Of a DNA stretch of 64,000 nt, positions 34,105 to 44,289 are shown piece after piece. Source of the DNA: Anticarsia gemmatalis (Eukaryota; Arthropoda; Insecta; Lepidoptera; Erebidae); NCBI RefSeq assembly GCF_050436995.1, contig NC_134773.1:5480194-5544193 (forward strand), read 5' to 3'. The notes below the pieces were generated by a model, which saw only the letters and a program-made list of their open reading frames with translations, was not told the origin of the DNA and ran no database searches. Both the position numbers and the translations under genes were made by a program. How positions within the stretch are numbered: position 1 is the stretch's first letter; every line of letters begins with the position of its first letter.

Positions 34105-34352
34105 TTTATCTTCTTATCGTATGGTTAGTGGTCAACCTAGTGTCAAAGTTGTTCAAGCCGAAAGGCCTTTGACGTGACTTAACGACTGTTATCTTAATTG
34201 ACAACAACCGGGACCGACATTTTACGTGCCTTCCGAAGCACGGAGACGTCCAGTTCAAATACGCGGTCACCCATCTATGGAATGACCGCGCCAAGGTTTG
34301 CTCAACCCACAGATCGTTTACCGACCGGTGAGCTCAACTATAGGCACCTCAA
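34105..34352 (-). repeat. SINE-5S1, full length
   Basis: Reversed: TCTTCTTATCGTATGGTTAG to CGGTGAGCTCAACTATAGGC. Confidence 0.88.
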
Positions 34353-34579
34353 ACGTGCAGTTAATTATATATTGGCAATGTTCTCATAAACATAATGTGT
34401 TCGTATGTTCATAGAATATAGTTCATAAATCATGTTGTAAGACGTACTTCTGAATGATATTGTTTGAACTCATTCATTAGTGAATGAATGGTTGAATGAT
34501 TTGGGCACGTCACTAGCTGTCATGGCGGCTATTAGTGATGACGTTATTTCAGTTAATCATATTTACGAAAAACATTATG

Positions 34580-34690
34580 TGTGTGCAGCAGTGATAGCCG
34601 AGTGGTATAACACCTCCCATGCAAGTAGTTGCAGGTTCGAACCCGAGGCAACACACACACCAATGACTTTTCCAAGTAACATAGTTTAGA
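34580..34690 (+). repeat. SINE-T4 head
   Basis: GTGATAGCCGAGTGGTATAA (A box), GCAGGTTCGAACCCGAGGCA (perfect B box), ACCAATGACTTTTCCAAGTA. The B box is the best preserved tRNA-like promoter in the window, but the rest does not fold as a tRNA gene. Confidence 0.8.
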
Positions 34691-34920
34691 AAAGTAAGGA
34701 GACGCTCAGTTCAAATATCACTGCACCTACATATATGTAATGTACGCGGTACTTAACACATATTCATTACTATTGTTGGGTAAATATTTTCGACAATACA
34801 GATCAGTAATTGGTAGACAATTCGAACAATTGAAGCGAGCGCATTCTAGTATAAATGAATCATTGAATTGTCCCATGTTATACGTACCTACTTCTTAAAG
34901 ATCTCTTCTATGTTTCTGCG

Positions 34921-35053
34921 AGTCTAAACCACGGTTTCTGAGGTATATTTAGCGGTAGTTTATATATTCAATAGCGTTTAAACTTATAAAAAAAAAACGC
35001 TATTGAATAGATAAACTACCGCTAAATGTACCTCAGAAACCGTGGGTTAGTCT
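34921..35053. mobile_element. Hairpin MITE (133 bp)
   Basis: Arms AGTCTAAACCACGGTTTCTG and CAGAAACCGTGGGTTAGTCT pair almost along their whole length (also AGCGGTAGTTTAT / ATAAACTACCGCT and AATAGCGTT / AACGCTATT). An A-rich loop lies around 34980-34997. Confidence 0.85.
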
Positions 35054-35059
35054 AGTGAT

Positions 35060-35230
35060 ATGTTTGTTACTGTTTCATGAGAAAATTACTGAACGAATTT
35101 TGATGAAATTAAGCACACAGATAGTTTATAACCTAGATTTCGTTTACATCTATATTTATTAAAACTCAAAGGTGGCTGACTGACATAGTGATCTATCAAC
35201 GCACATCACAAAACACTCTATAAGATGAGA
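35060..35230. repeat. HEL-4 and related dispersed-repeat fragments
   Basis: ACTGAACGAATTTTGATGAA (HEL-4 body) followed by AACTCAAAGGTGGCTGACTG and GATCTATCAACGCACATCAC, the reversed counterpart of the repeat at 7142-7375. Confidence 0.5.
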
Positions 35231-35254
35231 GGCCGCTTTGTAGCATTTAAAAAG

Positions 35255-35350
35255 AGTGTTTCCGTGCTTCGGCATGTAAAAAGTCAATCCTGGTTGTAGT
35301 CAAGTCATGTCAAAGGCCTTCGGGCGGCTTGAACAACTTTGACACTAGGT
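35255..35350 (+). repeat. SINE-5S1 fragment
   Basis: GTTTCCGTGCTTCGGCATGT to AACTTTGACACTAGGTTG. Confidence 0.75.
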
Positions 35351-35395
35351 TGCGACTGTCACTCAACTAAAAAATTGCCTGAAATATTGAAGTTT

Positions 35396-35560
35396 CAGGT
35401 TACAGGCTTCCGTGCTTCAAAGAGCACGTGTGTATGTTCGTGTGAGCTCTCGCGGGTGATGTTCGTCACACGCGCTATGAGAGTGATGTAATACAGAGTG
35501 TATCTGTGTATTGTACACAACACACTGTAAACTAACTACTACACAGTTTGTTTCAATGAA
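35396..35560 (+). repeat. SINE-T3 body and tail
   Basis: TTCCGTGCTTCAAAGAGCAC, TGTTCGTGTGAGCTCTCGCG, CTATGAGAGTGATGTAATAC, GTATTGTACACAACACACTG. Matching tails are at 46190 and 55737. Confidence 0.7.
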
Positions 35561-35604
35561 ACTATCTTTGAATATCGCCTGGAAAGACATTATTATTAAA
35601 CTAA

Positions 35605-35836
35605 ATTAATGTTGTGCTAACCGGTTAGTTAACGATTTGTGAGTTAAGCAACCCGTGCCGCAGTCATTCTATAGATGGGTGACCGCACATTGGTATTTGA
35701 ACTGAGTATCTCCGTGATTCAAAGGGCATATTAAATGTCGGTCCCGGTTGTTGTCAATTAAGATAACAGTCGTTAAGCCACGTCAAAGGCTAGGCTTGAA
35801 CAACTTTGACACTAGGTTGACCACTAACCATACGAT
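35605..35836 (+). repeat. SINE-5S1, full length
   Basis: Good example of the 5S likeness: GAGTTAAGCAACC at 35641, then GCAGTCATTCTATAGATGGG and GTGACCGC. The 3' end is ACCACTAACCATACGATG. Confidence 0.88.
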
Positions 35837-36327
35837 GAAACAAAAATATTCTTATCGTATTTACAAAGCGTGAAATTTTCAATGAACATAAAATAACTTG
35901 TAATCATATTATGCGTACTATAAAATTGTTACCGTTTTGTTGGAACATAACTCGTAAACTATAGTACTGATTTTGATAGGACTTTTGCGATAAAACGCTG
36001 CATACTGATTTTCGGTTTATAAAACTTAGTTATATTGGAAATTAGATTACTAATAAATACAGAATAATATGTTTGTATATGAAATTAGTATTTTGCATTA
36101 TGATCCTTAATCTTAGACTAGCTCTTTTACCAAAATTCTCAAAATCGGCTCAGTGGTTAATTGGTAGCCGTAAAAACGTAACATACATATTCCACTTTTA
36201 ATATATTAATGGAAATTATAATGTAGAGCGAAAATTATGACTTCAGTTTCAAGATGTCTGAATAAATATCGCTTATTTAAGAAAAAAGAAATTAAAAAAA
36301 AGGACAGCTATTGCTTTTTTTTTTCTT
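35837..36327. other. AT-rich stretch, nothing recognised
   Basis: No supported feature. Confidence 0.4.
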
Positions 36328-36530
36328 AAAGACAACTCTCGCACTAAGAATTGCTCGTTGTGTCGCGGAGACTTTTACAAACATACAAACAACGGACACA
36401 AAGTACAATCAGACACGAAACAACTATTTGTGGATCGCACAAAGAGTTGTTCCGTGTGGGAATCGAACCCACGACCTCCCGACGCAGTGGTAGCGGCGTG
36501 GCGACTTAAACCACTGCACCACGGCAGTCT
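36328..36530 (-). repeat. SINE-T1, full length
   Basis: Reversed: AAAGACAACTCTCGCACTAA to AACCACTGCACCACGG; B box reversed GGAATCGAACCCACG. Confidence 0.88.
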
Positions 36531-36709
36531 TATTTTATCTACTGGATAACTTATTCATCAGTTATCTAAAAGCCATGAATCTTGCCTTCTATATAAAAGG
36601 CTTTATTCAAACTCTTCAGCCACCTGAATATCACAATTCCTTCACATTTATGAGTTCCTAGTAACACCGATCTATTTCATTGTACTATTGCATGTTTGTT
36701 TGTTTGTTT

Positions 36710-36957
36710 GTCTTATGGTTAGTGGTCAACCTAGTGTCAAACTTGTTCAAGCCCGAAAGGCCTTTGACGTGGCTTAACGACTGTTATCTTAGTAGACAAC
36801 TTACAGCCAGGACTGACGTTTTACGCGCCCTCCGAAGCACGAAGACGCCCAGCTCAAATACCACTATGCGGTCACCCATCTATGGAATGACCGCGCCAAC
36901 GGTTGCTTAACTCACAGATCGTTTACCGACCGGTGAGCGCAACTGGCTATGGGCTAA
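36710..36957 (-). repeat. SINE-5S1, full length
   Basis: Reversed: GTCTTATGGTTAGTGGTCAA to GAGCGCAACTGGCTATGGGC. It follows a (TTTG)n run. Confidence 0.88.
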
Positions 36958-37212
36958 CTATTGAATGAAACTATTCATTCATGTATATTGAATTATGCAT
37001 ATTTTATTGAATACATACTTGTTGTAGATTTGTGTTCAGATTTGTGTCATGTGTTCGTGTTTATATCACGCTTGTTATAACTGAAGGTATAGGCAGGTAT
37101 GAAATACACTCATGTTTCGACAACTTATGTTAGCCCCATGTAGTAATGAGTGCCATATACCGGGCATGTTACCAAACTAAGAGCTACTAGTTTTGTATTA
37201 TAAATTTGAAAA

Positions 37213-37387
37213 TCTATATAAAATGTCACAGTTTTCGTTACCTCCGAAACGGCTTGACCGATTCTCATGAAACTTTGTGAGCTTATTGAGTAGGTCTGAG
37301 AATCGGCAGACATCTATTTTTCATGCCCCTAAGTGACACTTTTTTTTAAATTTTTTATGGTATAACAACGTTTGCCGGGTCAGCTAG
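37213..37387 (+). mobile_element. HEL-3 Helitron
   Basis: TCTATATAAAATGTCACAGT to GTTTGCCGGGTCAGCTAG. It shares CGAAACGGCTTGACCGATTC and AGTAGGTCTGAGAATCGGC with the copy at 37629. Confidence 0.82.
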
Positions 37388-37407
37388 TGTCTGTATAGTA
37401 TTGTCCG

Positions 37408-37575
37408 GCCGGCAAATCAAACCCGAGACCTAATGTTTAGCAGTTTTCTTCTAATAACCTATAAGCCCTGGCCCTGGAATTTCGTTGGTCACACCGGTTG
37501 CAAAAAAGTTTTTTTGATTTATTTTTGTATTTATAGTTTGTCAGAGATTGCCCGGAGTTAGGAATTGAGGTCGTA
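37408..37575. repeat. Degenerate SINE-T3-like fragment
   Basis: AAATCAAACCCGAGACC is a possible worn B box, and GGAATTGAGGTCGTAGACCT is a core-like string also found near 46195 and 17500. Confidence 0.4.
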
Positions 37576-37628
37576 GACCTAGGTATATAATTATATAAGG
37601 TATAAGTATGTATAAGCATGTTTACTTA

Positions 37629-37817
37629 TCTATTATATAAAATTCTCGCGTCACAGTTTTCGTTGCCATTCTCCTCCGAAACGGCTTGACCGATTCTCAT
37701 GAAATTTTGTGAGCTTATTGAGTAGGTCTGAGAATCGGCCAACATCTATTTTTCATGTCCCTAAGTGACCATTTGTTTTTATTTATATGGCAAAACAACG
37801 TTTGCCGGGTCAGCTAG
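37629..37817 (+). mobile_element. HEL-3 Helitron, complete
   Basis: TCTATTATATAAAATTCTCG to TTTGCCGGGTCAGCTAG between A and T. The 3' hairpin pairs GGCAAAACA with CGTTTGCC. Confidence 0.88.
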
Positions 37818-37922
37818 TATTATAATATAAATACAAAAAAATAAACAAACTTGAACTTTGAAACTTCAAAGCTCAGGTTACGTATAGTTTTTAGAATTAA
37901 CAAACTCGCTTTTATTACTTAA

Positions 37923-38408
37923 CTAGCTGACCCGCGCAACTTCGCTTGCGTCACATAAGAGAGTATGGGTGTTTCCCCCGTTTTGATAAAAAAAATTACC
38001 TACTGGTACTCTGCTCCTTTGGGTCGAAGCGTGATGATATATAGCCTATAGCCTCGATAAATGGACTATCTAACACTGAAATAATTTTTCAAATCGGACC
38101 AGTAGTTCCTCAGATTAGCGCGTTTAAAGAAACTCTTCAGCTTTCTTTTTTTTTTTTTCTTTTTCTTTTTTAAAAGACAACTCCCGCACTAAGAATTGCT
38201 CTTGTGTCGCGGGGACTTTTACAAACATACAAACAACGGACACAAAGCACAACCAGACCCGAAGCAATTACTTGTGGATCGCACAAATAATTGCTCCGTG
38301 TGGGAATCGAACCCACGACCTCCCGTTGCAGTGGTATCGGCGTGGCGACCTAAACCACTGCGCCACGGAGGCAGTCAAATATTCTATTCTTTATAACATT
38401 AGTATAGA
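37923..38408 (-). mobile_element. HEL-1 Helitron interrupted by SINE-T1
   Basis: CTAGCTGACCCGCGCAACTT begins the reversed element. It breaks at CTCTTCAGCTTT (38146) and finishes with TTTATAACATTAGTATAGA near 38390-38408. Confidence 0.85.
38148..38376 (-). repeat. SINE-T1, full length, inside HEL-1
   Basis: The reversed A-rich tail appears as a long T tract (38148-38172). The body AGACAACTCCCGCACTAAGA follows, ending at ACTGCGCCACGGAGGCAGTC. Box A and B regions are intact. Confidence 0.9.
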
Positions 38409-38756
38409 TATGTTTGAAAAGTCCCTATAGATCTGTCAAGTGCGACCACGTTGGCTGTAAACACAAGTTCAGTCTTTTGTCCTTACTGTCATTTGACGGA
38501 CAATACAACAGGTAACGGTTTTTCGTAATTAAATGTATAGTACACAGTTTTACGTGTACTCTTACCTTTAAAATGTTTGACAATAAAAACCCTTTGTTTT
38601 AAAGTGACCTAGTTTTTGCCCGGATATATATTTCGATTATAATTTTTTACCGTTAGAATATTGTTATACAAAGTCATATGTGTATTTTGAACTATATTTG
38701 AAATGTTTGGGACAAAAGTATTTTATGAAATGATTAACTAAATAATTACTAAAAGA

Positions 38757-39015
38757 AAATTATGTCTCACTGCTGGGCAAGGGTCTCCTCCCGTAATGAG
38801 GGAGGGGTTAGGTCTTGACTCCACCACGCTGGCCAAGTGCGGGTTGGGGACTTTGCATACGTTCAAGAACTGTTCTAAACAACTCTCAGGCATGCAAGGT
38901 TGCATCACGATGTTTTCCTTCACCGTTGGAACAAGTGATAATTATTTCTAATACACACATAACTTAGAAAAATCATTGGTGTGTTGCCTCGGGTACGAAC
39001 CGTCGACCTGCCTTT
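38757..39015 (-). repeat. SINE-T4, nearly full length
   Basis: Reversed: TCTCACTGCTGGGCAAGGGT, TTGACTCCACCACGCTGGCC, AGGTTGCATCACGATGTTTT, TTGGTGTGTTGCCTCGGGTA. It is truncated in the head. Confidence 0.82.
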
Positions 39016-39150
39016 TGCCATGCAGATATATGTTATGACGTAGACACCTGCTAAGAAAGGACTTTGATCAATTCTACCCCCAAGAGGATAAAATAGGGGA
39101 TGAAAGTTTGTATGAAAATTCTGTCCTAAGTCACAAATCAAAGGCTAGTT
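39016..39150. repeat. Dispersed repeat, partner of 7142-7375
   Basis: ATGTTATGACGTAGACACCT, GGATAAAATAGGGGATGAAA and GTCCTAAGTCACAAATCAAA, the reverse of the earlier copy. Confidence 0.55.
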
Positions 39151-39391
39151 TATAACATTCGTATGACGGGATTACCAGGGTAGCAGCAATATAAAAGAGG
39201 TCTTCTAGACTAAGGTACCTGAGAGTCGTGCAGTTGTTGAAGATGTGTAATCGTATGTAGTAAATAATCGTGATAGAGTTTGACCTTATACATAGGCTCT
39301 ATGACGGTCACGGTTATATACAGGTAGAGTCAGACATGACCATTAACGAATGAAAATGTTTCTCTCATTTAAATCAAATGTTGTATTAATA

Positions 39392-39560
39392 CAGTCAACC
39401 TGGGTAACTTTGAATCATTTGGGTAACATTGACAGTGGGAATTTGAACTAGTTTCGATTATTTTTTCATATGAAACCAAAACAATTGATAAAAGTTTGCG
39501 AAACTAAAATAAACCACAGTCAATGTTACCCAAATGATTCAAAGTTACCCAAATTGACCT
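39392..39560. mobile_element. Tc1-like MITE, 169 bp
   Basis: CAGTCAACCTGGGTAACTTT at the left pairs with AAAGTTACCCAAATTGACC at the right, with TA on both flanks. A related element lies at 58888-59109. Confidence 0.8.
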
Positions 39561-39674
39561 TACAGAACTGATAAAATAATACTGGTTCATTTAAAATATT
39601 TTCAGGGCTGTAAGCTCGCCCCCTTTTGCGAATTAATGGCGAATTTTGTTAATGGCGAAACGTGGGTACATATT

Positions 39675-39835
39675 TTTTTTAAAGACAACTCCCGCACTAA
39701 GAGTCTCTCTTGTGTCGCGGAGACTTTTACAAACATACAAACAACGGACAATCAGACCCGAAACAATTATTTGTGGATCGCACAAATGATTGTTCCTTGT
39801 GGGAATCGAATCCACGATCTCCCGACGCAATGTAA
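39675..39835 (-). repeat. SINE-T1, head truncated
   Basis: Reversed: AAAGACAACTCCCGCACTAA to CACGATCTCCCGACGCAATG. Confidence 0.85.
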
Positions 39836-40420
39836 ATATATGAATAAATAGGGAATTTACAATTTTTTCCCAAAAATGTAAAGGCTTTGAGAATTGGCAG
39901 AAAAAAACATAAATTTAAATCGGAGATTTTATAATTGTGGTATTTCACTATAATAGAGTGTTATAGTAGCTACAAGCAATTAGTGAGATTACTATATCAC
40001 AACATTTTATATTTATGGTTAGTTAAACTCTATGTGAATATAAATGAATCACCAAATGTGTTGTGAAGTTAAAACTCGAAAATTATTGCACCATTACGGC
40101 TAATTCTTTTTGTCATATTTTCTTTAAGGTATGCGTAGATTTTTAATGGAGAAAAAACTTAAGAAATGCGAAAAAAAATGAAAAATTTTGGGGAAAAACA
40201 AATAATTGCCGATGTTTTTTTTTCTTTTTTGTAACCTTTTGCTACCCTACTGTAGGGCAAGGGTCTCCTCTCTAGGCTTCCCCGTTTTTGTAACATTTAA
40301 AATAAGGAGTGGTTAGTCTTTATAGTTAAAAAAACTACCAAATAATATGCAAGTAGTAAATAAATCACTCAAAAGAGTTGTCTAGTGTTAATTGCCAGCT
40401 GAGCGCTCTACATTTTTTAA
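39836..40420. other. AT-rich stretch with small scraps
   Basis: TACTGTAGGGCAAGGGTCTCC at 40250 is a SINE-T4 scrap (shown here as 20 bases or fewer per motif: TACTGTAGGGCAAGGG) and CCCCGTTTTTGTAACATTT a HEL-1 scrap. Nothing else is recognised. Confidence 0.4.
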
Positions 40421-40612
40421 TCCATACTAATATTATAAATGCGAAAGTGGCTCTGTCTGTCTGTCTGTTACTCAATCGAGCCTAAACTACTGAACCAATT
40501 TGCATGAATTTTGGTATGGAGATATTTCGATACCCGACAAAGGACATAGGCTACTTTTTACCCGGAAAAATTACGCATAGTGGGAAAATTAAGGTGGCGA
40601 ACGAAGTCGCGG
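40421..40612 (+). mobile_element. HEL-2 Helitron
   Basis: TCCATACTAATATTATAAAT, (GTCT)n, GGACATAGGCTACTTTTTAC, end GCGAACGAAGTCGCGGGTAA. Confidence 0.8.
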
Positions 40613-40629
40613 GTAATAAATAAATAAAT

Positions 40630-40735
40630 TTAACCCGTTAATGTCCCACTGCTGGGCAAGGGTCTCCCATATTGAGGGAGGGGTTAGGCCTTGAGTCCAC
40701 CACGCTGACCAAGTGCGGGTTGGGGACTTTGCATC
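40630..40735 (-). repeat. SINE-T4 tail fragment
   Basis: TGTCCCACTGCTGGGCAAGG and TGAGTCCACCACGCTGACCA, reversed. Confidence 0.78.
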
Positions 40736-40828
40736 AATAAATTAAATTAATAAAAACTATTGTCAATTTGAAAATCTTTGGAGATTAATTCACTCGCTAT
40801 TTTATTACATTTCAAGACTGATGTTATA

Positions 40829-41042
40829 TTAGGTCGGGGAAAAAGTCTTTTCGCATTATAGTATGTATGAACTTGTAATAAAATCTCTTTGACTTCAACA
40901 ATCACAAATGAGTACACGGTTCATTAGGTTTCTTTCAGGGAGCTCGCGAGGTACCCAAATATCGAGCTTTTTTGTGTAGAGAAAAGATTTTATTACAAGC
41001 TCATACATACTATAATGCGAAAAGACTTTTTTCCCGACCTAA
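40829..41042. mobile_element. Mariner-type MITE, 214 bp
   Basis: Ends TTAGGTCGGGGAAAAAGTC and GACTTTTTTCCCGACCTAA are inverted and flanked by TA. The second copy (46721-46934) has the same length in the opposite orientation. Confidence 0.9.
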
Positions 41043-42109
41043 TATTTAAGAACTCTCAATAAAAAAATGTTCAATCAAGTGTGAACAATTGTTATAGATA
41101 TCGACCCGTAAAGTTATCTAAAACTTAACCGGGGGTTATAATGCTTATGTGTTAAAAATAAAAGTATATAATTTTGAATAAGAATTATAAATGGGTAGGG
41201 TCTTTAATCTGTTTTTTATGGCCAGTATCAAACTACCTGCAAACTGTCGCAATTACCAGGGCAGCATAATATATGAAGAGGTATCAACAAAAGAGTTTAA
41301 ATTAGGTATGAAAAACACTAATTGGCGACAAAAAATGTCTGTCTTGAGAACCTTTACATTACAAGGAAAAAGATTGCAATAATACGCAAGTATTAAACCT
41401 ATTGTTTTTAATCTAATTTCTCTATGAAACATTGAAATGTCACAACAATTAACCCATAGACAAGCTTGCGCATAGACAACGAGGAAGTGGTGCATCTTTT
41501 TTTTATTTTTTCATAACATTATCTAAGTAGATGCAATAAATAACAAAATATGTTATTTTAGCACTTTTAAAAGATAAATTAAGGTGTATTTATGTAAGTA
41601 AATGTATATTTCTGGTCCAAAACAACAGGAATCCATTGTTATACCGATCACATGTCCTTTTTTAAACTCCAACGAAGAATATCTTGTCAGAATTACTTAT
41701 TTTCATATGAAAATCTTTATAATAATGGTTGAAATGTATTAAAGCATTGTTTTTGCATTCAAATACATAAATTTCGAGCTATTTCTTCTTACTTGGGCAT
41801 TGTAAAACTGTGGTTTCTTTAGACATTTTGCTTTCAAAACGCTTTGTATAACACAGTACAATAATATTTTGAATAAGAATCAGTTTTTTCAGTAAGTGAT
41901 TCTGTTTTATGTCAAAATTGAAATGCATTTCATGTTCGCCGTCAAATGGTAATGGCGAACGCATTTTTGAGCCAGAATTCACCAGTTTTGAGTGCATATC
42001 GATCGATTCTGTCCCATTCACGTCTGCATGGTGCATGCTTACACTTTCACAGCAAGAAACATGTTATCTTGATAGAAATGACGACTGGCGACTGATTGTG
42101 TTTCACAAT
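41043..42109. other. AT-rich stretch, no supported gene
   Basis: Open frames at 41191-41382 (plus), 41909-42112 (plus) and 41779-42036 (minus) were inspected. None has a recognisable domain. The 41900-42060 block is unusually well mixed in base composition and could hold part of an exon, but no splice pattern supports it. Confidence 0.35.
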
Positions 42110-42623
42110 TAAACGTAATGGACAGTTCTTTGTAACTCGAACGCAAACATGACGAGAGGAGATCATGTGTCGGTATATATGTTTACACATAGCGAGGTAT
42201 CACAACAACGACGTCTCGTGGCGACTGTGAGGGACTGAGAGTGACTGAGGGTGAGTGACAGTCGCCGGCACAACGCCGCAGTGCTAACGATTACTGAACA
42301 ACTTGCAAGTGCTGGCTATGCGGCTCGGCGCAACAGGAAGCCTGTTTACACCGACGACACGGCCACGACACGCTTCCGAGAATCGATTTATCGACGCTGA
42401 CATTGAACGCAACAGATTGAAAAGCGATTTTAATACTATTTTTAGTGATATCCACACGTTAAGGAGAGCGGCGTCGTATCGACGTTTCGTAGTAACTCGG
42501 TGAAGCGGCACCGGGCAGACGCAGTCGCGCCCCGTACATAACAACACTTGATACGCATTTTTATGGCTTCGGCGAGAACGGAACACAATCACTGCGGTGG
42601 TGGCGCGGGCGGCCTGTGCTCAC

Positions 42624-42691
42624 CTGAGCCTGACGGGCGGCGGGATGTTGAACGCCGGGAACAGTTTCGCATTGGGACTCTCGAACAGCAT
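42624..42691 (-). CDS. Candidate first coding exon, gene unidentified
   Basis: On the minus strand an ATG at 42691-42689 opens 22 codons and two bases, ending in CAG followed by the splice donor GTGAGCAC. The peptide starts MLFESPNAKLFPAF and continues NIPPPVRL. An in-frame TGA lies six codons upstream of the ATG, so the ATG is the first possible start of this frame. A TATA box 313-320 bp upstream of the ATG fits a 5' leader of about 290 nt. The proline-rich start resembles N-termini of regulatory proteins, but I do not recognise the family. Downstream exons would lie to the left and none was found, which would imply a very long first intron. This is an inference from signals, not homology. 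Confidence 0.35.
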
Positions 42692-42818
42692 CGCGTATGT
42701 TTTATTTCACCGCGCGGGCATCGTGTCACGTGTGCGCGGTGTGGCGGCCGGCCGAACACTGGCGCTGCGCCGCGGCCGCCTCCCCGCGCCCCCCGCGCGC
42801 CCCGCGCCCCGCGCCCCG

Positions 42819-42826
42819 TGACGTCA
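42819..42826. promoter_or_regulatory. CRE palindrome TGACGTCA
   Basis: Perfect cAMP-response-element palindrome inside the densest CpG stretch, about 130 bp upstream of the candidate ATG at 42691. Binding by CREB/ATF-type factors is inferred from the motif only. Confidence 0.45.
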
Positions 42827-43003
42827 CGCCCGGAACGCCAAGCTAGGCTTCTCGTCCGCCGTAGCGCGCCATCCCTCTCTCCGCCGTAGTGGCGAGCGAG
42901 ACGGCGAGCTCTTACAAAGGATATTGCGTCGATGCGTATTAGCAAGTCGGGCGCCGGGGCCCGCGCGTAGGGCTTCGCCGCGGACTCGCAGCCCCGACTG
43001 GTT

Positions 43004-43011
43004 TATTTATA
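43004..43011 (-). promoter_or_regulatory. TATA box (TATAAATA)
   Basis: Canonical TATAAATA on the minus strand, followed by GC-rich sequence. It predicts transcription starting near 42978-42982 and running leftwards. No clear initiator motif is visible at that spacing. Confidence 0.4.
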
Positions 43012-43040
43012 ATGACCTCGGCGATGTGGCGGCCGCCAGG

Positions 43041-43504
43041 TATGAAATATTGAATGTCATCTCTGTGAGGGGTGGCAGAGCATCCCCTGTGGCGCCAGGC
43101 ACTGAAGCACGATCACGAGAATACCACCCTGTTATAAACCTTAGAAAATTTACCTATTATAGTACAAGTTATTTCATAAACACATTTTGCAAATAGTTTA
43201 ACTTAACAAAACTTTGAAAATGTAGAGTCATTGTAGAGTTTCAAAAAGATCTAATTTCTAACATTTTAAACTTCTTAATACAAATAAAATCTATCTTACA
43301 TTACTCGAGGATAATATAACTATCTATTAGTGAAAGGATTATCAAAATCCGTCCTGTAGTTTCAGAGATTAGCGTCTACAAACAAACAACATTTCCTTCC
43401 TGTTTGTAGAGATTACATAGCTAAGAAACTAACTGACTCTTACATTTATTTTATTTACAAAAGACTCTACTTTTTTACTTTGAAATTACAGCTACACTAG
43501 AGCA
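43041..43504. other. AT-rich stretch
   Basis: No feature supported, apart from a weak HEL-type scrap (GTCCTGTAGTTTCAGAGATT) near 43350. Confidence 0.35.
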
Positions 43505-43702
43505 CTAGTTTTCGCGATTTCGTTTGCGTTAATATAATAATTATTAATAATATGAATTATATCAAAAATATCCTATGTGTTTGACCTATTAGTGTAATAA
43601 ATTTCATTAAAATCTGTCCAGAACTGTTTTCATTAAAGAGTAACAAACATACATACATCCATACATATTTACAAACTTTCGCATTTATGATATTAGTAAG
43701 AT
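43505..43702 (-). mobile_element. HEL-4 Helitron, near complete
   Basis: Reversed: TTTTCGCGATTTCGTTTGCG, AGAGTAACAAACATACATAC, CGCATTTATGATATTAGTAAG. Confidence 0.7.
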
Positions 43703-43959
43703 TAATTAAAATTGCTCAAAATTCCCACAGGAATGTTATCAATAGGATAAAATTTCATTATACCAAGAAGAAACCGGGCCAGTCTGCTAGTAAATAAATA
43801 AAATAAAAACGCTATAGTGGATGGAAAAACTTGTAAATTATATTTTTTACCTTGACTTTGAATCGGTGGAGAAGGTGAAGGTTTATACTATACTACTCGG
43901 CTATCATGGCTATATTTCATATTATTATATCAATGCTAAATTCAATTTTAATCTAACTC

Positions 43960-44130
43960 CTTCCAAGGGCAGTAGTGGAGGTGGTAGTTCGATTCCCACA
44001 GGGAACAATTATTTGTGCGATCCACAAATAATTGTTTCGGGTCTGGTTGTGCTTTGTGTCCGTTGTTAGTGTGTTTGTAAAAGTCCCCGCGACACAAGAG
44101 CAATTGTTAGTGCGGGAGGAGTTTTTAAAG
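43960..44130 (+). repeat. SINE-T1, A box missing
   Basis: GTAGTTCGATTCCCACAGGG, GTGCGATCCACAAATAATTG, AGTCCCCGCGACACAAGAGC, TTAGTGCGGGAGGAG. Confidence 0.85.
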
Positions 44131-44289
44131 ATTACTTATAACGTAGAGATAAGTGGAGAAACAGGGCTAAGCAGAAGCTATATTTTTTTCGAATCAACCC
44201 CTAAGCGGCTTCTTTGGGGATGAAAGTTTGTACACGATTGTCAGGTAGTAACTAATAATATAAATGCAAAAAACGTTCTTTATCTTACA

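Larger units (their letters stand above)
42110..43040. promoter_or_regulatory. CpG-rich island / probable promoter region
   Basis: A sharp rise in G+C and CpG against the AT-rich surroundings, strongest at 42590-42990 (many CGCG and GCGCCCCGCGCC-type strings). It holds no recognised transposon and carries core-promoter motifs on the minus strand. It is the only island of this size outside the two recognised genes. Confidence 0.6.

Noticed and set aside
34580..34690. Possible tRNA gene with perfect B box
   Set aside because: The cloverleaf stems do not close and the body continues into SINE-T4 sequence, so it is a SINE head.
41779..42112. Overlapping open frames on both strands left of the CpG island
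   Set aside because: Neither has a recognisable domain, nor a convincing acceptor or donor that would link it to the candidate first exon.
42548..42889. Plus-strand 113-codon frame in the CpG island
   Set aside because: Arg/Pro/Ala-rich composition is what any frame gives in CpG-rich DNA, and frames on both strands overlap here.
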